This document shows positions 16,579-25,100 of a DNA stretch of 64,000 nt, piece after piece. A model generated the notes under the pieces. That model ran no database searches. It saw nothing but the letters and a program-made list of their open reading frames with translations, and was not told the origin of the DNA. The DNA is taken from NCBI RefSeq assembly GCF_943193085.1, contig NZ_CALPCU010000012.1, forward strand, positions 7,197-71,196, written 5' to 3'. The position numbers and the translations under genes were made by a program. The stretch's first letter is position 1. Each line of letters opens with the position of its first letter. The DNA is from Vermiculatibacterium agrestimuris. GTDB taxonomy: Bacteria > Bacillota > Clostridia > Oscillospirales > Oscillospiraceae.

Positions 16579-16920
16579 ATGAAAGGGCTTGTCCAATTTC
16601 TTGAGTTTAACTGTGACCGCTTTTTTGTCGATAAGCGGCTTGTTTTTGTCAAGGCTGAGCTTTGGCGAGAAGATGAGAAAATCATCGGCAGCAAGGTAAC
16701 AGCTCAGATCGTGGAGGATAAGACCACCTACACCAAAGAGGGAACAACCAACTTTGGCGAGCAATTTGTAGTAAAGGTCAGAGGGGTTGACCCCTCCTCT
16801 TTCGCCAAGCTGAAGCCCCTCGTCACTGAGGTTGTTATTTCTGATGTGGAGCGGGCTACCGTTTACGGTGAGTACAGAAACAATCTGTCCGTCATCGCAA
16901 CGGTCAAAGTCGTTCAGTAA
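16579..16920 (+). CDS. Small helper-like protein (113 aa), possibly HelP/DUF961-type
   Basis: The 113-residue protein is strand-rich and basic (MKGLVQFLEFNCDRFFVDKR). Pattern and length resemble the HelP/YdcP (DUF961) helper proteins of ICEBs1 and Tn916, which help replication of the nicked strand, but identity is too weak by eye to be sure. AAAGGAG lies before the ATG. It is first in the operon that continues with membrane protein, ATPase and initiator, the same order as helP-conQ-nicK. Confidence 0.6.
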   Translation: MKGLVQFLEFNCDRFFVDKRLVFVKAELWREDEKIIGSKVTAQIVEDKTTYTKEGTTNFGEQFVVKVRGVDPSSFAKLKPLVTEVVISDVERATVYGEYRNNLSVIATVKVVQ

Positions 16921-16997
16921 CCCACGCACCCCGCTGCCGTGGGCTTACTCACGGCGGCGGGGTCTATAAGATACACATCACATACAAGGAGAACTAT

Positions 16998-17609
16998 ATG
17001 AATACCGATAGTGGAAAAAAAGAGCGTCAAATCCGTCAGCGATCTATGACTCGTTGGCGCCTACGGCGGGGATTATCCCGCCTTATAGAGCAACCCGCCG
17101 CCTTGATCATCCTCATTCTCTGGTTAGGACTTACCCTTTTTGTTTGGCACCACCGGGACGCTTTTTCAATCGAAAGTGTCATACTTCCATCATTTCATCG
17201 GCTGTACCAATGGGTTCCATCTACCCTAATTGTCGTTGTGTCCTTTTCGTTTCTCATGGTTATATTGATTCTACTTGGAACTCCATGGAAAGCAGCTCAG
17301 ATTGATTCTGATGTGGCTATCGCCCTTGGGCTCTCTCCTGCTGATGTTCGATATAACTATAGGCCATTTCTTATCAGCGTAAAAAGTATAAAGGGGTCTA
17401 CAGCAAAGAAATATGTCTTCTGGTCTCGATATATAGGTGTCCAGCTCTGGAATAATCCTGACACAAAAAAAGCTGTCCTATGGGCATTACATAGTCACAG
17501 CGATAAGGCATTTGCCCCCGGAAAATATAGGTATACAGTGGAATTAACAGTTGGCACTGGTATAACACCGCAAGAAAGAAAAAGCCCTAAAGACCCGCTC
17601 TTTAAGTGA
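16998..17609 (+). CDS. Membrane protein, probable membrane part of the coupling protein
   Basis: The 203-residue product has a basic N-terminus (KKERQIRQRSMTRWRLRRG) and two hydrophobic segments (LIILILWLGLTLFVW at about 35-49; LIVVVSFSFLMVILILL at about 76-93). A soluble C-terminal domain follows, and the gene overlaps the ATPase gene by 4 bp. The N-terminal two-helix layout followed by an ATPase is that of ConQ/TcpA coupling proteins, here encoded as two polypeptides whose lengths add up to about 458 residues. Confidence 0.65.
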   Translation: MNTDSGKKERQIRQRSMTRWRLRRGLSRLIEQPAALIILILWLGLTLFVWHHRDAFSIESVILPSFHRLYQWVPSTLIVVVSFSFLMVILILLGTPWKAAQIDSDVAIALGLSPADVRYNYRPFLISVKSIKGSTAKKYVFWSRYIGVQLWNNPDTKKAVLWALHSHSDKAFAPGKYRYTVELTVGTGITPQERKSPKDPLFK

Positions 17610-18373
17610 TGGGTGTTCCATTTCTGCTGGACGAGGCCGCCTACCGTATGGGTATAGAACGGTGGCTCTCAATTGACTATCAGATTAGCCCGCACGCCCT
17701 TTGGTCGGGCCGTACATCAAGCGGTAAGACGGTAGGGGCGAAGTGCCTTTTGGCTCGTACAATTTTGCTTGCCCCGCCGGAATTACAGCCTGTCCACCTG
17801 ACTGTCCTTGACCCGAAAGAGGACATTGACTTCTCCTATCTGGACGGCCTCCCTCACTTCTTTAAGGGGGAGGCCGCTCCAAGGGGCTTTGACCTCTTTT
17901 TTGAGGACTATCTTGCTCGTAAAGAGGGCCGAGATCTAAGTGCAAATCTCAAAATCCTGTTCTGCGACGAGTTTGCCAGCCTTGTCAGTTTGATCGAAGA
18001 TAAGCGGGAGCGGGAAGCCGCCCAGCGAAAACTGTTCCTTTTACTTTCGCTTTCACGCTCTCGTCACTTTTCAGTGCAAATGGCAACCCAACAACCTACG
18101 GCACAAATTTTTGGTGCCTCTGGCACAGCCAGCCGAGAACAATTTGGCGTTGTCTGTTTGCTCGGTGACAGCGGCTCCGAGACCCGGAGAATGCTCTTTG
18201 ACGGAGACAGTATAGAGCGTATGAAAGAATTTGGCTCCATCGGCGGGCGAGGTGTTGGCTGGCTTTCCATCAACGGCGGAATAGCGCAGCCTGTGAGGGT
18301 GCCAATCGTTGGCAACATGGATAAACTCAATCGTGTGATCTATAACTGTCTCGCTCGTCAAGCGGAACAGTAA
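17606..18373 (+). CDS. FtsK/ConQ-type P-loop ATPase (coupling-protein motor)
   Basis: This is a protein of 255 residues if read from GTG 17606 (ATG 17609 is equally possible). Walker A is SGRTSSGKT at 34-42 and Walker B is in LKILFCDEF at about 115-124. A glutamine-rich segment (FSVQMATQQPTAQIFG) resembles the sensor region of FtsK motors. It is homologous in order and type to 6144-6872 of element 1, although sequence identity looks low. It should pump the nicked strand toward a transfer channel supplied by another element. Confidence 0.75.
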   Translation: MMGVPFLLDEAAYRMGIERWLSIDYQISPHALWSGRTSSGKTVGAKCLLARTILLAPPELQPVHLTVLDPKEDIDFSYLDGLPHFFKGEAAPRGFDLFFEDYLARKEGRDLSANLKILFCDEFASLVSLIEDKREREAAQRKLFLLLSLSRSRHFSVQMATQQPTAQIFGASGTASREQFGVVCLLGDSGSETRRMLFDGDSIERMKEFGSIGGRGVGWLSINGGIAQPVRVPIVGNMDKLNRVIYNCLARQAEQ

Positions 18374-18378
18374 CCCAA

Positions 18379-18440
18379 AACCGGGCCGGGCGGCGGCGCA
18401 AGCCGTAAGCCCGGCTCCCGGCGGGCCGCAGAGCGGCCCA
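18379..18440 (+). other. Conserved double hairpin between ATPase and initiator genes (element 2 copy)
   Basis: GCCGGGC/GCCCGGC with an inner GGC-ggcgcaa-GCC is followed by GGGCCGC-aga-GCGGCCC. Core strings CCGGGCGG, GGCGCAAGCC, AAGCCCGGC and AGCGGCCC are shared with 6071-6137 of element 1. In both cases the next structure is the putative nick hairpin, then the initiator gene. Confidence 0.75.
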
Positions 18441-18450
18441 GTCGGGAAAC

Positions 18451-18474
18451 CTGCCCAGTATCTAATTAGGGCAG
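18451..18474 (+). other. Candidate nick hairpin (oriT/origin) of element 2
   Basis: CTGCCC and GGGCAG form a stem around the loop AGTATCTAATTA, 25 bp before the initiator start. Size, GC-rich arms and placement between the ATPase and NicK-like genes match the ICEBs1 oriT, a GC-rich inverted repeat with the nick in the AT-containing loop. The exact nick position cannot be read from sequence. Confidence 0.6.
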
Positions 18475-18499
18475 AGTTGATGTACCAGAGGAAAACAAT

Positions 18500-19471
18500 A
18501 TGGACTACTACCGACCAATCAACACCAATGACGGCCTGACACTCTCCATAGATGGCCTCGTCATTGACTACTACATGAGCAATCCCAAAGGCCGTGACGA
18601 ATTTGCCAAAATGCTTTCCACCCTTGACCTGCGCTATGCCGTCAATAGCCGTCACTGGTCAAGTCTCCGTATCGGAACATTCCGGGAAAACCTGACCTTG
18701 ACCTTTGCGGACGGTAGTTCATTCTACATCGGCCTCGGTCTGAACGAGGCCAAGCCGAACTTCGGAAGAATACGCCTTGACGCAAATCCAAACCACTGTG
18801 TACGCCACCAAGTCTTTCAGATCATCTTGGGCCATCTAAATATGACGTGTAAAAAATTTCGCACAACGGTACGGCGGTTCGACCTCGCCATTGACCTCGA
18901 AGCAGACCGGGCCGATGTGGAACTACTAAAAGACCACCGGGCCTATACGGAGATCCGCAAGAGCCAGACTGACCGAACACAATATTTGGGAGGGCGCTCT
19001 ACCGGGAGCCGGGTGAAAATGTATAATAAGAGCGTGGAGAGCCACTTAAACGGCCCACCGCTCACACGGTTAGAATTGACGCTTGACCCATCTGTACCAT
19101 ACTCAAAGATAACTTGGCCCAAGGCGTACGCAATCAAAACCAAGCAAGCCCAGCTTGACGAGCTGGCCCACCTGACCGACACAGAGCGGGCCTTGCTGGA
19201 TGGTATTCTTGCTGGAAACATTGACCTAACCCGGTTGGGCCGCAAGACCCGCCAAAAGTTGGAGCAATACATTGGGAACTATGTCCAGTGGATCACCGTT
19301 TCCCCCTCGGATTATCGGCAAATCCTCAACCACCTACGCACCTTGACGGATTACCCAAACTCCAACCTTGGCGTTGACACGGTGCTTGATACCCCGCCTC
19401 GTCCTCGTCCCTCGCTCCCTTCGTGGATAGCGGAGGCCGAACAAAGTTCTATTGACCCACTTGCCATATAA
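18500..19471 (+). CDS. Rep_trans/NicK-like replication initiator and probable relaxase
   Basis: The 323-residue protein fits the Rep_trans (PF02486) group that includes MobT/NicK relaxases and filamentous-phage replication proteins. Visible motifs are the acidic metal-site pattern FRTTVRRFDLAIDLEAD (about 115-131), the GSRVKMYNKSVESH block holding the likely catalytic tyrosine (about 170-183) and LTRLELTLD (about 190-198). It has no helicase domain, so it would rely on a host helicase such as PcrA, as ICEBs1 does. This contrasts with the helicase-fused Rep of element 1. Confidence 0.8.
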   Translation: MDYYRPINTNDGLTLSIDGLVIDYYMSNPKGRDEFAKMLSTLDLRYAVNSRHWSSLRIGTFRENLTLTFADGSSFYIGLGLNEAKPNFGRIRLDANPNHCVRHQVFQIILGHLNMTCKKFRTTVRRFDLAIDLEADRADVELLKDHRAYTEIRKSQTDRTQYLGGRSTGSRVKMYNKSVESHLNGPPLTRLELTLDPSVPYSKITWPKAYAIKTKQAQLDELAHLTDTERALLDGILAGNIDLTRLGRKTRQKLEQYIGNYVQWITVSPSDYRQILNHLRTLTDYPNSNLGVDTVLDTPPRPRPSLPSWIAEAEQSSIDPLAI

Positions 19472-19477
19472 AAAAGA

Positions 19478-19525
19478 GGCGGTAAAGGTCAAGTACCGCC
19501 GGGGGATTAGCGGGGTACTCCCCGC
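19478..19525 (+). terminator. Two tandem hairpins after the initiator gene
   Basis: GGCGGTA/TACCGCC and GCGGGG/CCCCGC lie 7-54 bp past the stop. There is no strong T tract, so they may be a weak terminator or another structured site. Confidence 0.45.
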
Positions 19526-19605
19526 TGTCCGCTGAAAAAGACTTTTGTATGTTAAAGTCATAGTCTCCGCCAAAACGCCATACGTTCAGAAAGGAGGCGA
19601 TGGCG

Positions 19606-19869
19606 ATGGTGGATATAAAAAAATTGGAAGAAATGGAGCGTATCAGCCGGGAGGCGGCCCCTGTCGCCCTTGCTGACCTCCTGGATGTAAAAATCACGGG
19701 GGACACCCCCGCCCAACGGCTGGAGAGCTATCTGGCCCAGACCCAAAACCCTTACCACGTTAGGGTAGGGCAAACCCCTGTCAGGGTATCCTTTCAGAGC
19801 GAGGCAAGCCCCCTGTCCGAAAAGTTAAAATCTCACTTTTTGTCTTTGAAAGGCGGCGATTTTAGTTGA
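19606..19869 (+). CDS. Small DUF6870-like protein (87 aa)
   Basis: MVDIKKLEEMERISREAAPV is followed by a VDIKxLxxME...DVKI...NPYHVRVGQTPVRVSF pattern seen in small proteins encoded upstream of serine recombinases in clostridial conjugative elements. ATG 19606 is preferred over 19600 because the AGGAGG site is eight rather than two bases away. It may act as an excision accessory factor; that is inference from position. Confidence 0.7.
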   Translation: MVDIKKLEEMERISREAAPVALADLLDVKITGDTPAQRLESYLAQTQNPYHVRVGQTPVRVSFQSEASPLSEKLKSHFLSLKGGDFS

Positions 19870-19937
19870 AAATCAGAGAAAATTATGATATAATGTATAT
19901 AGATTATAGAGGGGTGATGAAAGGAGACCCCTAAAGC

Positions 19938-21641
19938 ATGGCAAGAATCAGAAGGTCATCCATTTCCACACAGCCCGCCGGAAAGAAACACATCATCTGG
20001 CGAATTGCGGTCTATATCCGGCTGTCCAAGGATGACGGCAACGATGAATCCCTGAGCGTCACCAACCAGCGGAAAATCATCCTGGAATTTATAGAAGATA
20101 AGTTTGGGGATGAAGATTACATTCTGGTAGACTTCTATGTGGATGATGGCCGCTCCGGCACCACCGAGGACACCCGCCCGGACTTTCAGCGCATGGTGAG
20201 CGACATAGCGGCGGGGAAAGTGAACTGCGTGATTTGTAAGACCCTTTCCCGCTGCTTTAGAAACTATAGCGACCAAGGGAGGTTCATAGAGCAGCTTCTT
20301 CCCGCCTACCACTGCCGCTTTATCGCTGTCAGCAATCCTCATGTAGACACCTATGCTGACCCGGATTGTACCCAGGGCATGGAAATTCCCATCAACGGCC
20401 TGATGAATGACCGCTACGCCGCCAAGACCAGTGCCGATGTCCGCCGCACCTTTGACACCAAACGCCGCCGGGGTGAGTTCATTGGGGCTTTTGCCCCTTA
20501 CGGGTATTTGAAAGACCCGGAAAACAAAAACGCCCTCGTCATTGACGAGGACACCGCCCCCATTGTCCGGGACATATACCACTGGTTTGTCCATGAGGGC
20601 ATGAAGATGGAGAGTATTTCAAAGCGGCTCAACGCTTTGGGTATTCCAAATCCCAGCGCCTACAAGTACAAGATAGGGCTGACCCATAAAGACGGACACC
20701 GGGGCCGGGACAATGACGGACTATGGAACTCCAAGACGGTTCGGGACATTTTGAGAAATCAAGTCTACATCGGCAACATGGTACAGGGGCGGCAGTCCAT
20801 CATCAGCTACAAAGTCCACAAGCGATATGAGACTGACCCGGAGGACTGGTATGTGGTAGAGAACACCCATGACCCCATTATTGACCGTCCCCTCTTTGAC
20901 AAGGCCAAGAGCCTCATACAGAGGGACACCCGGACGGCTCCGGGGCGGCAGAACGTCTATTTGTTCTCCGGTTTCCTCCGCTGCGCCGACTGCGGCAAGG
21001 CCATGATCCGGGGCCGCTCCAAGAACTTCACCTATTTCACCTGTCGGACATACAAGGAGAAGGGAAAGGACAAATGTACCCGGCACTCTATCCGGGGCGA
21101 CGTACTGGAGCAGGCTGTCCTTGTCACCATCCAGAAGCAGATCGAGCTTGTGGCCTCCCTGTCCGAGCTGGTGGAGGAGATCAACAACGCCCCCGTAGTC
21201 TCCACCAAGTCCAACCGTCTGAACGCTCTTATGAGGCAGAAGACCCAGGAGCTTGACCGGGCAAACAGCCTTTTGGACGGCCTGTATATGGACATGAAGG
21301 CCGGGGACATTACCCGGGAGCAGTACCGCCGCATGAGGGAAAAGCTGGAACACCAGGCCGCCCAGCTTCGCTCCGAGGTCTCCCACATTCAGGAGGAACA
21401 GAATGTGGCCGCCCAGGGTATCAGCACAGGCGACCCCTACCTCAACGCTTTCTTGAAGCACCGCAACATTCAAAGCCTTTCCCGTGGTCTGCTGGTGGAG
21501 CTGGTAAAATTCATTTACATTCACGAAGATGGTTCCATTGACATTGAATTTAATTTCCAAGACCAATACCGCCGTATCGTAGAGTTCGTGGAGAACAATC
21601 AGAAAGAGCTTTACGTTCTCGGCGGAAAAGCTGTCTCGTAA
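19938..21641 (+). CDS. Large serine recombinase (integrase of element 2)
   Basis: The 567-residue protein has the resolvase domain with nucleophile S30 (VYIRLSKDDGNDESLSVTNQ), a recombinase domain at about 185-300, a zinc ribbon (CADCGKAMIRG ... FTCRTYKEKGKDKC) and a coiled coil. The C-terminus is DUF4368-like (IVEFVENNQKELYVLG). This subfamily is typical of conjugative elements in gut Firmicutes and is not closely related to the element 1 enzyme. It ends 23 bp before the right attachment core. Confidence 0.93.
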   Translation: MARIRRSSISTQPAGKKHIIWRIAVYIRLSKDDGNDESLSVTNQRKIILEFIEDKFGDEDYILVDFYVDDGRSGTTEDTRPDFQRMVSDIAAGKVNCVICKTLSRCFRNYSDQGRFIEQLLPAYHCRFIAVSNPHVDTYADPDCTQGMEIPINGLMNDRYAAKTSADVRRTFDTKRRRGEFIGAFAPYGYLKDPENKNALVIDEDTAPIVRDIYHWFVHEGMKMESISKRLNALGIPNPSAYKYKIGLTHKDGHRGRDNDGLWNSKTVRDILRNQVYIGNMVQGRQSIISYKVHKRYETDPEDWYVVENTHDPIIDRPLFDKAKSLIQRDTRTAPGRQNVYLFSGFLRCADCGKAMIRGRSKNFTYFTCRTYKEKGKDKCTRHSIRGDVLEQAVLVTIQKQIELVASLSELVEEINNAPVVSTKSNRLNALMRQKTQELDRANSLLDGLYMDMKAGDITREQYRRMREKLEHQAAQLRSEVSHIQEEQNVAAQGISTGDPYLNAFLKHRNIQSLSRGLLVELVKFIYIHEDGSIDIEFNFQDQYRRIVEFVENNQKELYVLGGKAVS

Positions 21642-21664
21642 GTTGTCTATAAATAACGGCCTCA

Positions 21665-21672
21665 GTGGAGGC
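21665..21672 (+). repeat. Right attachment core of element 2
   Basis: GTGGAGGC here is the partner of 13405-13412 and reads in frame (Val-Glu-Ala) in both halves of the split gene. Confidence 0.8.
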
Positions 21673-22057
21673 CGTGGATCCCCTGGTTCTGGGGATGAAG
21701 CTGGTGGAGCCCTGCTCCTGCGACTGCCAGTGCGCCTGCACCTGCGAGTGCGAGCTCACCGAGGTGCCCCCCTGCATCTGCTCCTGCTTCGGCAGCGACC
21801 TGGCCTTTGGCAGCGAGGGCAAGCGCCTCTATGTCTCTCTGGGCCAGTTCTCCCTGATCCGCCTGGAGCGGGACACCCAGCTGCTCATCCCCGTCTACGA
21901 CTACTGCATGCCTGAGAAGGAGTGCACCTGCGACGGCGGCAGCTGCGAGGAGGATCCCTGCGAGCTGTTCCGTCACGTGAAATTCCCCGTAGACGAGTTC
22001 TTCCCCCCCGATCACATCGAGGGCGGCAGCGGCTGCGGCTGTGGCTGCTGCGGCTGA
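21665..22057 (+). pseudogene. 3' part of the Cys-rich gene interrupted by element 2
   Basis: The 130 codons encode a very Cys-rich end (PCSCDCQCACTCECE, then ECTCDGGSCEEDPCE and a GCGCGCCG terminus), with a core GSEGKRLYVSLGQFSLIRLE. The open frame continues the reading frame of 12952-13404 exactly. Without excision this half has no ribosome site of its own. The cysteine clusters suggest metal binding or disulfide crosslinking, as in coat-like proteins, but the function is unknown. Confidence 0.85.
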
Positions 22058-22082
22058 ATTCCAGACCCAGTTCTAAAAAAGA

Positions 22083-22119
22083 GCCCCGGCGGGAACCTAC
22101 CTGGTTCCCGCCGGGGTTT
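22083..22119. terminator. Bidirectional terminator between the split gene and dnaE
   Basis: CCCCGGCGGGAACC pairs with GGTTCCCGCCGGGG, flanked by A-rich and TTTCTC tracts. It serves convergent transcripts. Confidence 0.9.
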
Positions 22120-22120
22120 C

Positions 22121-25100
22121 TCATTTCACTACCACGTTTTCCTTTCCAAACAGCTCCTCCATTTCCCGCACCATGGAGCTGTGAAGCTGGGCCATGGCCC
22201 CCAGCCGCTTCTTGGTATCCTCACAGTAGAAGATCACCTGGCCCTCGCCGGGGAACATGTTCAGCACCAGCCGGGCCTTCCGCATCCGGGGGTCGTCGGC
22301 GGCGGGCGTTCTCACGTAGAGCTTGCTGCCCTGCACGCTCCCGGGGGCCGCCGGCGCCTCTGCTCCCTCCTGGGGCGCCCCCAGCGGCTTGATCCGGTCA
22401 CACATGAGCTGGGGCGCCTTTTCGTCCCGAACGGAGAGCCTGCCCTCCGCCAAAAGGGCCTCACCCGCCTTCAGGTAGGAACCGCACTCCCCCAGCGTCC
22501 GGGAGAACACCAGCATCTCCATGGCCCCCGTGTCGTCCTCCAGGCCCACATAGGCCATGAGGGTGTTGTTCTTGGTGGTTTTGGTCTTGGCCGAGGCCAC
22601 CACGCCCGCCAGGGTCACCCGCTGGCCGTCGGCGTAGCTCTGGGGGCCCTCCTCCCGGTCAAAGTCCGCCAGGATGGCGCCTATGGGGGCCGCCCGGTAC
22701 TTCTTGACCTCCTCCCGGTAGTCGTCCATGGGGTGGCCGGTGAGGTAGAGGCCGGTGGTCTCCTTCTCCATCCGCATCAGCTCCTGCCGGGAGAACTCCG
22801 GCAGGTCGGGCAGGGGGATCTCCGGCGGGGCGGCAGTGCCGTCCTCGCCGCCAAAGAGGTCGTACTGTCCCTCGATGGTGTTCTTCCGGCTCTTGGCGAT
22901 CACGTCCAGGGTCTTTTCGCTCACCGCCAGAAGCTGAGAGCGGCGGCAGCCCATGCTGTCAAAGGCCCCGCAGCGGATCAGGTTCTCCACCACCCGCTTG
23001 TTGCAGTCCTGGCCGAACATCCGGGCGCAGAAGTCGGCAAAGGAGCTGAACTGCCCCCGCTCCCTTCGCTCGGCGATGACCTGCTGGGTGAAGCCCCGGC
23101 CCACCCCCTTCACCGCCGCCAGGCCGAAGCGGATACCCGCCTCCACGGCGGTGAAGTCGGTCTCCGACTGGTTCACATCGGGGGGCAGCAGGTCGATACC
23201 GCAGTTTTTGCACTCGGCGATATACTCCGCCACCTTCTCGCTGGAGTCCAGCACCGAGGTGAGGAGAGAGGCCATATATTCCTTGGTGTAGTGGCACTTG
23301 AACCAGGCGGTCTGATAGGCCACCACCGCGTATGCCAGGGAGTGGGCCTTGTTGAAGGCGTAGTTTGCAAAGTCGTAGATCTCGTCGTAAATGGACTGGG
23401 CCACATCCTCGGGGATGCCGTTGTGGATACAGCCGGCGATGTTCCGTCCCGGATCCCCGTGGAGAAAGGCCTCCCGCTCCCGCGCCACGTCCTTGGCCTT
23501 CTTCTTGCTCATGGCCCGGCGAACCATGTCCGCTTGGCCCAGGGAATAGCCCGCCAGCTTGCGGAAGATCTCAATGACCTGCTCCTGGTAGACGATGCAG
23601 CCGTAAGTGCTCTGGAGGATAGGCTCCAGCATGGGGTGCTTATAGCGCACCAGCTTGGGGTCGTGCTTGCTGGAGACGAACCGGGGGATGGAGTCCATGG
23701 GGCCGGGGCGGTAGAGGGCGATGATGGCGCAGATATCCTCAATGTCCTTGGGCTTCAGACCCACGCACACGCCCGTCATCCCCGCCGACTCCATCTGGAA
23801 CACCCCGGAGGTGCGGCCCTCGGAGAGCATTTTCAGCACCTCAGGGTCGTTGTCCGGGATGCTGTCCAGGGTGAAGTCCGGCCGGGTCTTCTGCACCTGC
23901 TTCACCGTGTCGTCCAGCACCGTCAGGTTGCGAAGGCCCAAAAAGTCCATTTTGAGAAGGCCCAGCTCCTCCAGGGTCACCATGGTGAACTGGGTCACCA
24001 CCGACTCATCGTTCTTGGCCAGGGGGACGTAGTCCTCCACCGGCAGCCGGGTGATGACCACGCCGGCGGCGTGGGTAGAGGCGTGGCGGGGCATGCCCTC
24101 GATGGCCTGGGCGGTGTCGATGAGCAGCCTGATCTGCTCGTCCTCCTCATACATGTCCCGCAGAGGCTTAGAGAGCTTCAGGGCCTCTTCCAGGGTGATA
24201 TGCAGCGCCATGGGCACCTGCTTCGCCACCTGATCCACCTGGTCGTAGGGCATATTCAGCACCCGGCCCACGTCCCGTATGGCCCCCCGGGCCGCCATGG
24301 TGCCGAAGGTGACGATCTGGGCCACGTGGTCGCTTCCGTACTTGCGCCGGACGTAGTCGATGACCTCTTCTCTTCGCCGGGGGCAGAAGTCCACGTCGAT
24401 ATCGGGCATGGTCACCCGCTCCGGGTTCAAAAACCGCTCGAAAAACAGGCCGTATTTCATAGGGTCGATCTCGGTGATGGCCATGGCGTAGGCCACGATG
24501 CTCCCGGCGGCGGAGCCCCGCCCGGGGCCTACCGGGATGCCGTTTCGCTTGGCGTAGCCGATGAAGTCGGAGACGATGAGAAAGTAGTCCACAAACCCCA
24601 TCTGCCGGATGACTCCCATCTCATACTCCAGCTGTTTTTCATACTCGGCGGGCCTGTCCGGATACCGGCGGGCAAAGCCCTCCCGGCACAGCTTCTCAAA
24701 GTAGGCGTCCGGGTCGCTCTCCCCTTCCGGCAGGTGAAACTCCGGCAGGTGGTACTTGCCGAACTCAAACTCCACCTGACACATATCGGCGATCTTCTGG
24801 GTATTCTCCATGGCCCCCGGGTACTTGCCGAAAAGCGCCTCCATCTCCTCGGTGCTCTTGACGTACATCTCTTCCCGCTCGAAGCGCATCCGGTTGGGGT
24901 CGTCCTCGGTCTTCCCCGTTTGGATGCACATGAGGATATCCTGGGTGCGGGCGTCCTTTTTTTCAATATAGTGGGCATCGTTGGTGCACACCAGCGGGAT
25001 GCCCGTCTCCTCATGGATGCGCACAAGGCCCGCGACCACGGCGGGATCGGCCTCCAGGCCGTGATCCTGAAGCTCCAGGTAGTAGTTCCCCCGGCCAAAG

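Larger units (their letters stand above)
13405..21672. mobile_element. Element 2: serine-recombinase integrative element with NicK/Rep_trans-like initiator
   Basis: The element is about 8.26 kb and is bounded by the 8-bp core GTGGAGGC. It is inserted in a protein-coding gene rather than a tRNA. It holds the structured 127-bp sequence, an XRE gene divergent from a secreted leucine-rich-repeat protein, a second XRE gene, then helper, membrane protein, ATPase, double hairpin, nick hairpin, initiator, a small DUF6870-like gene and the recombinase. GC content is visibly lower than the host, most of all in the leucine-rich-repeat gene. Confidence 0.88.
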
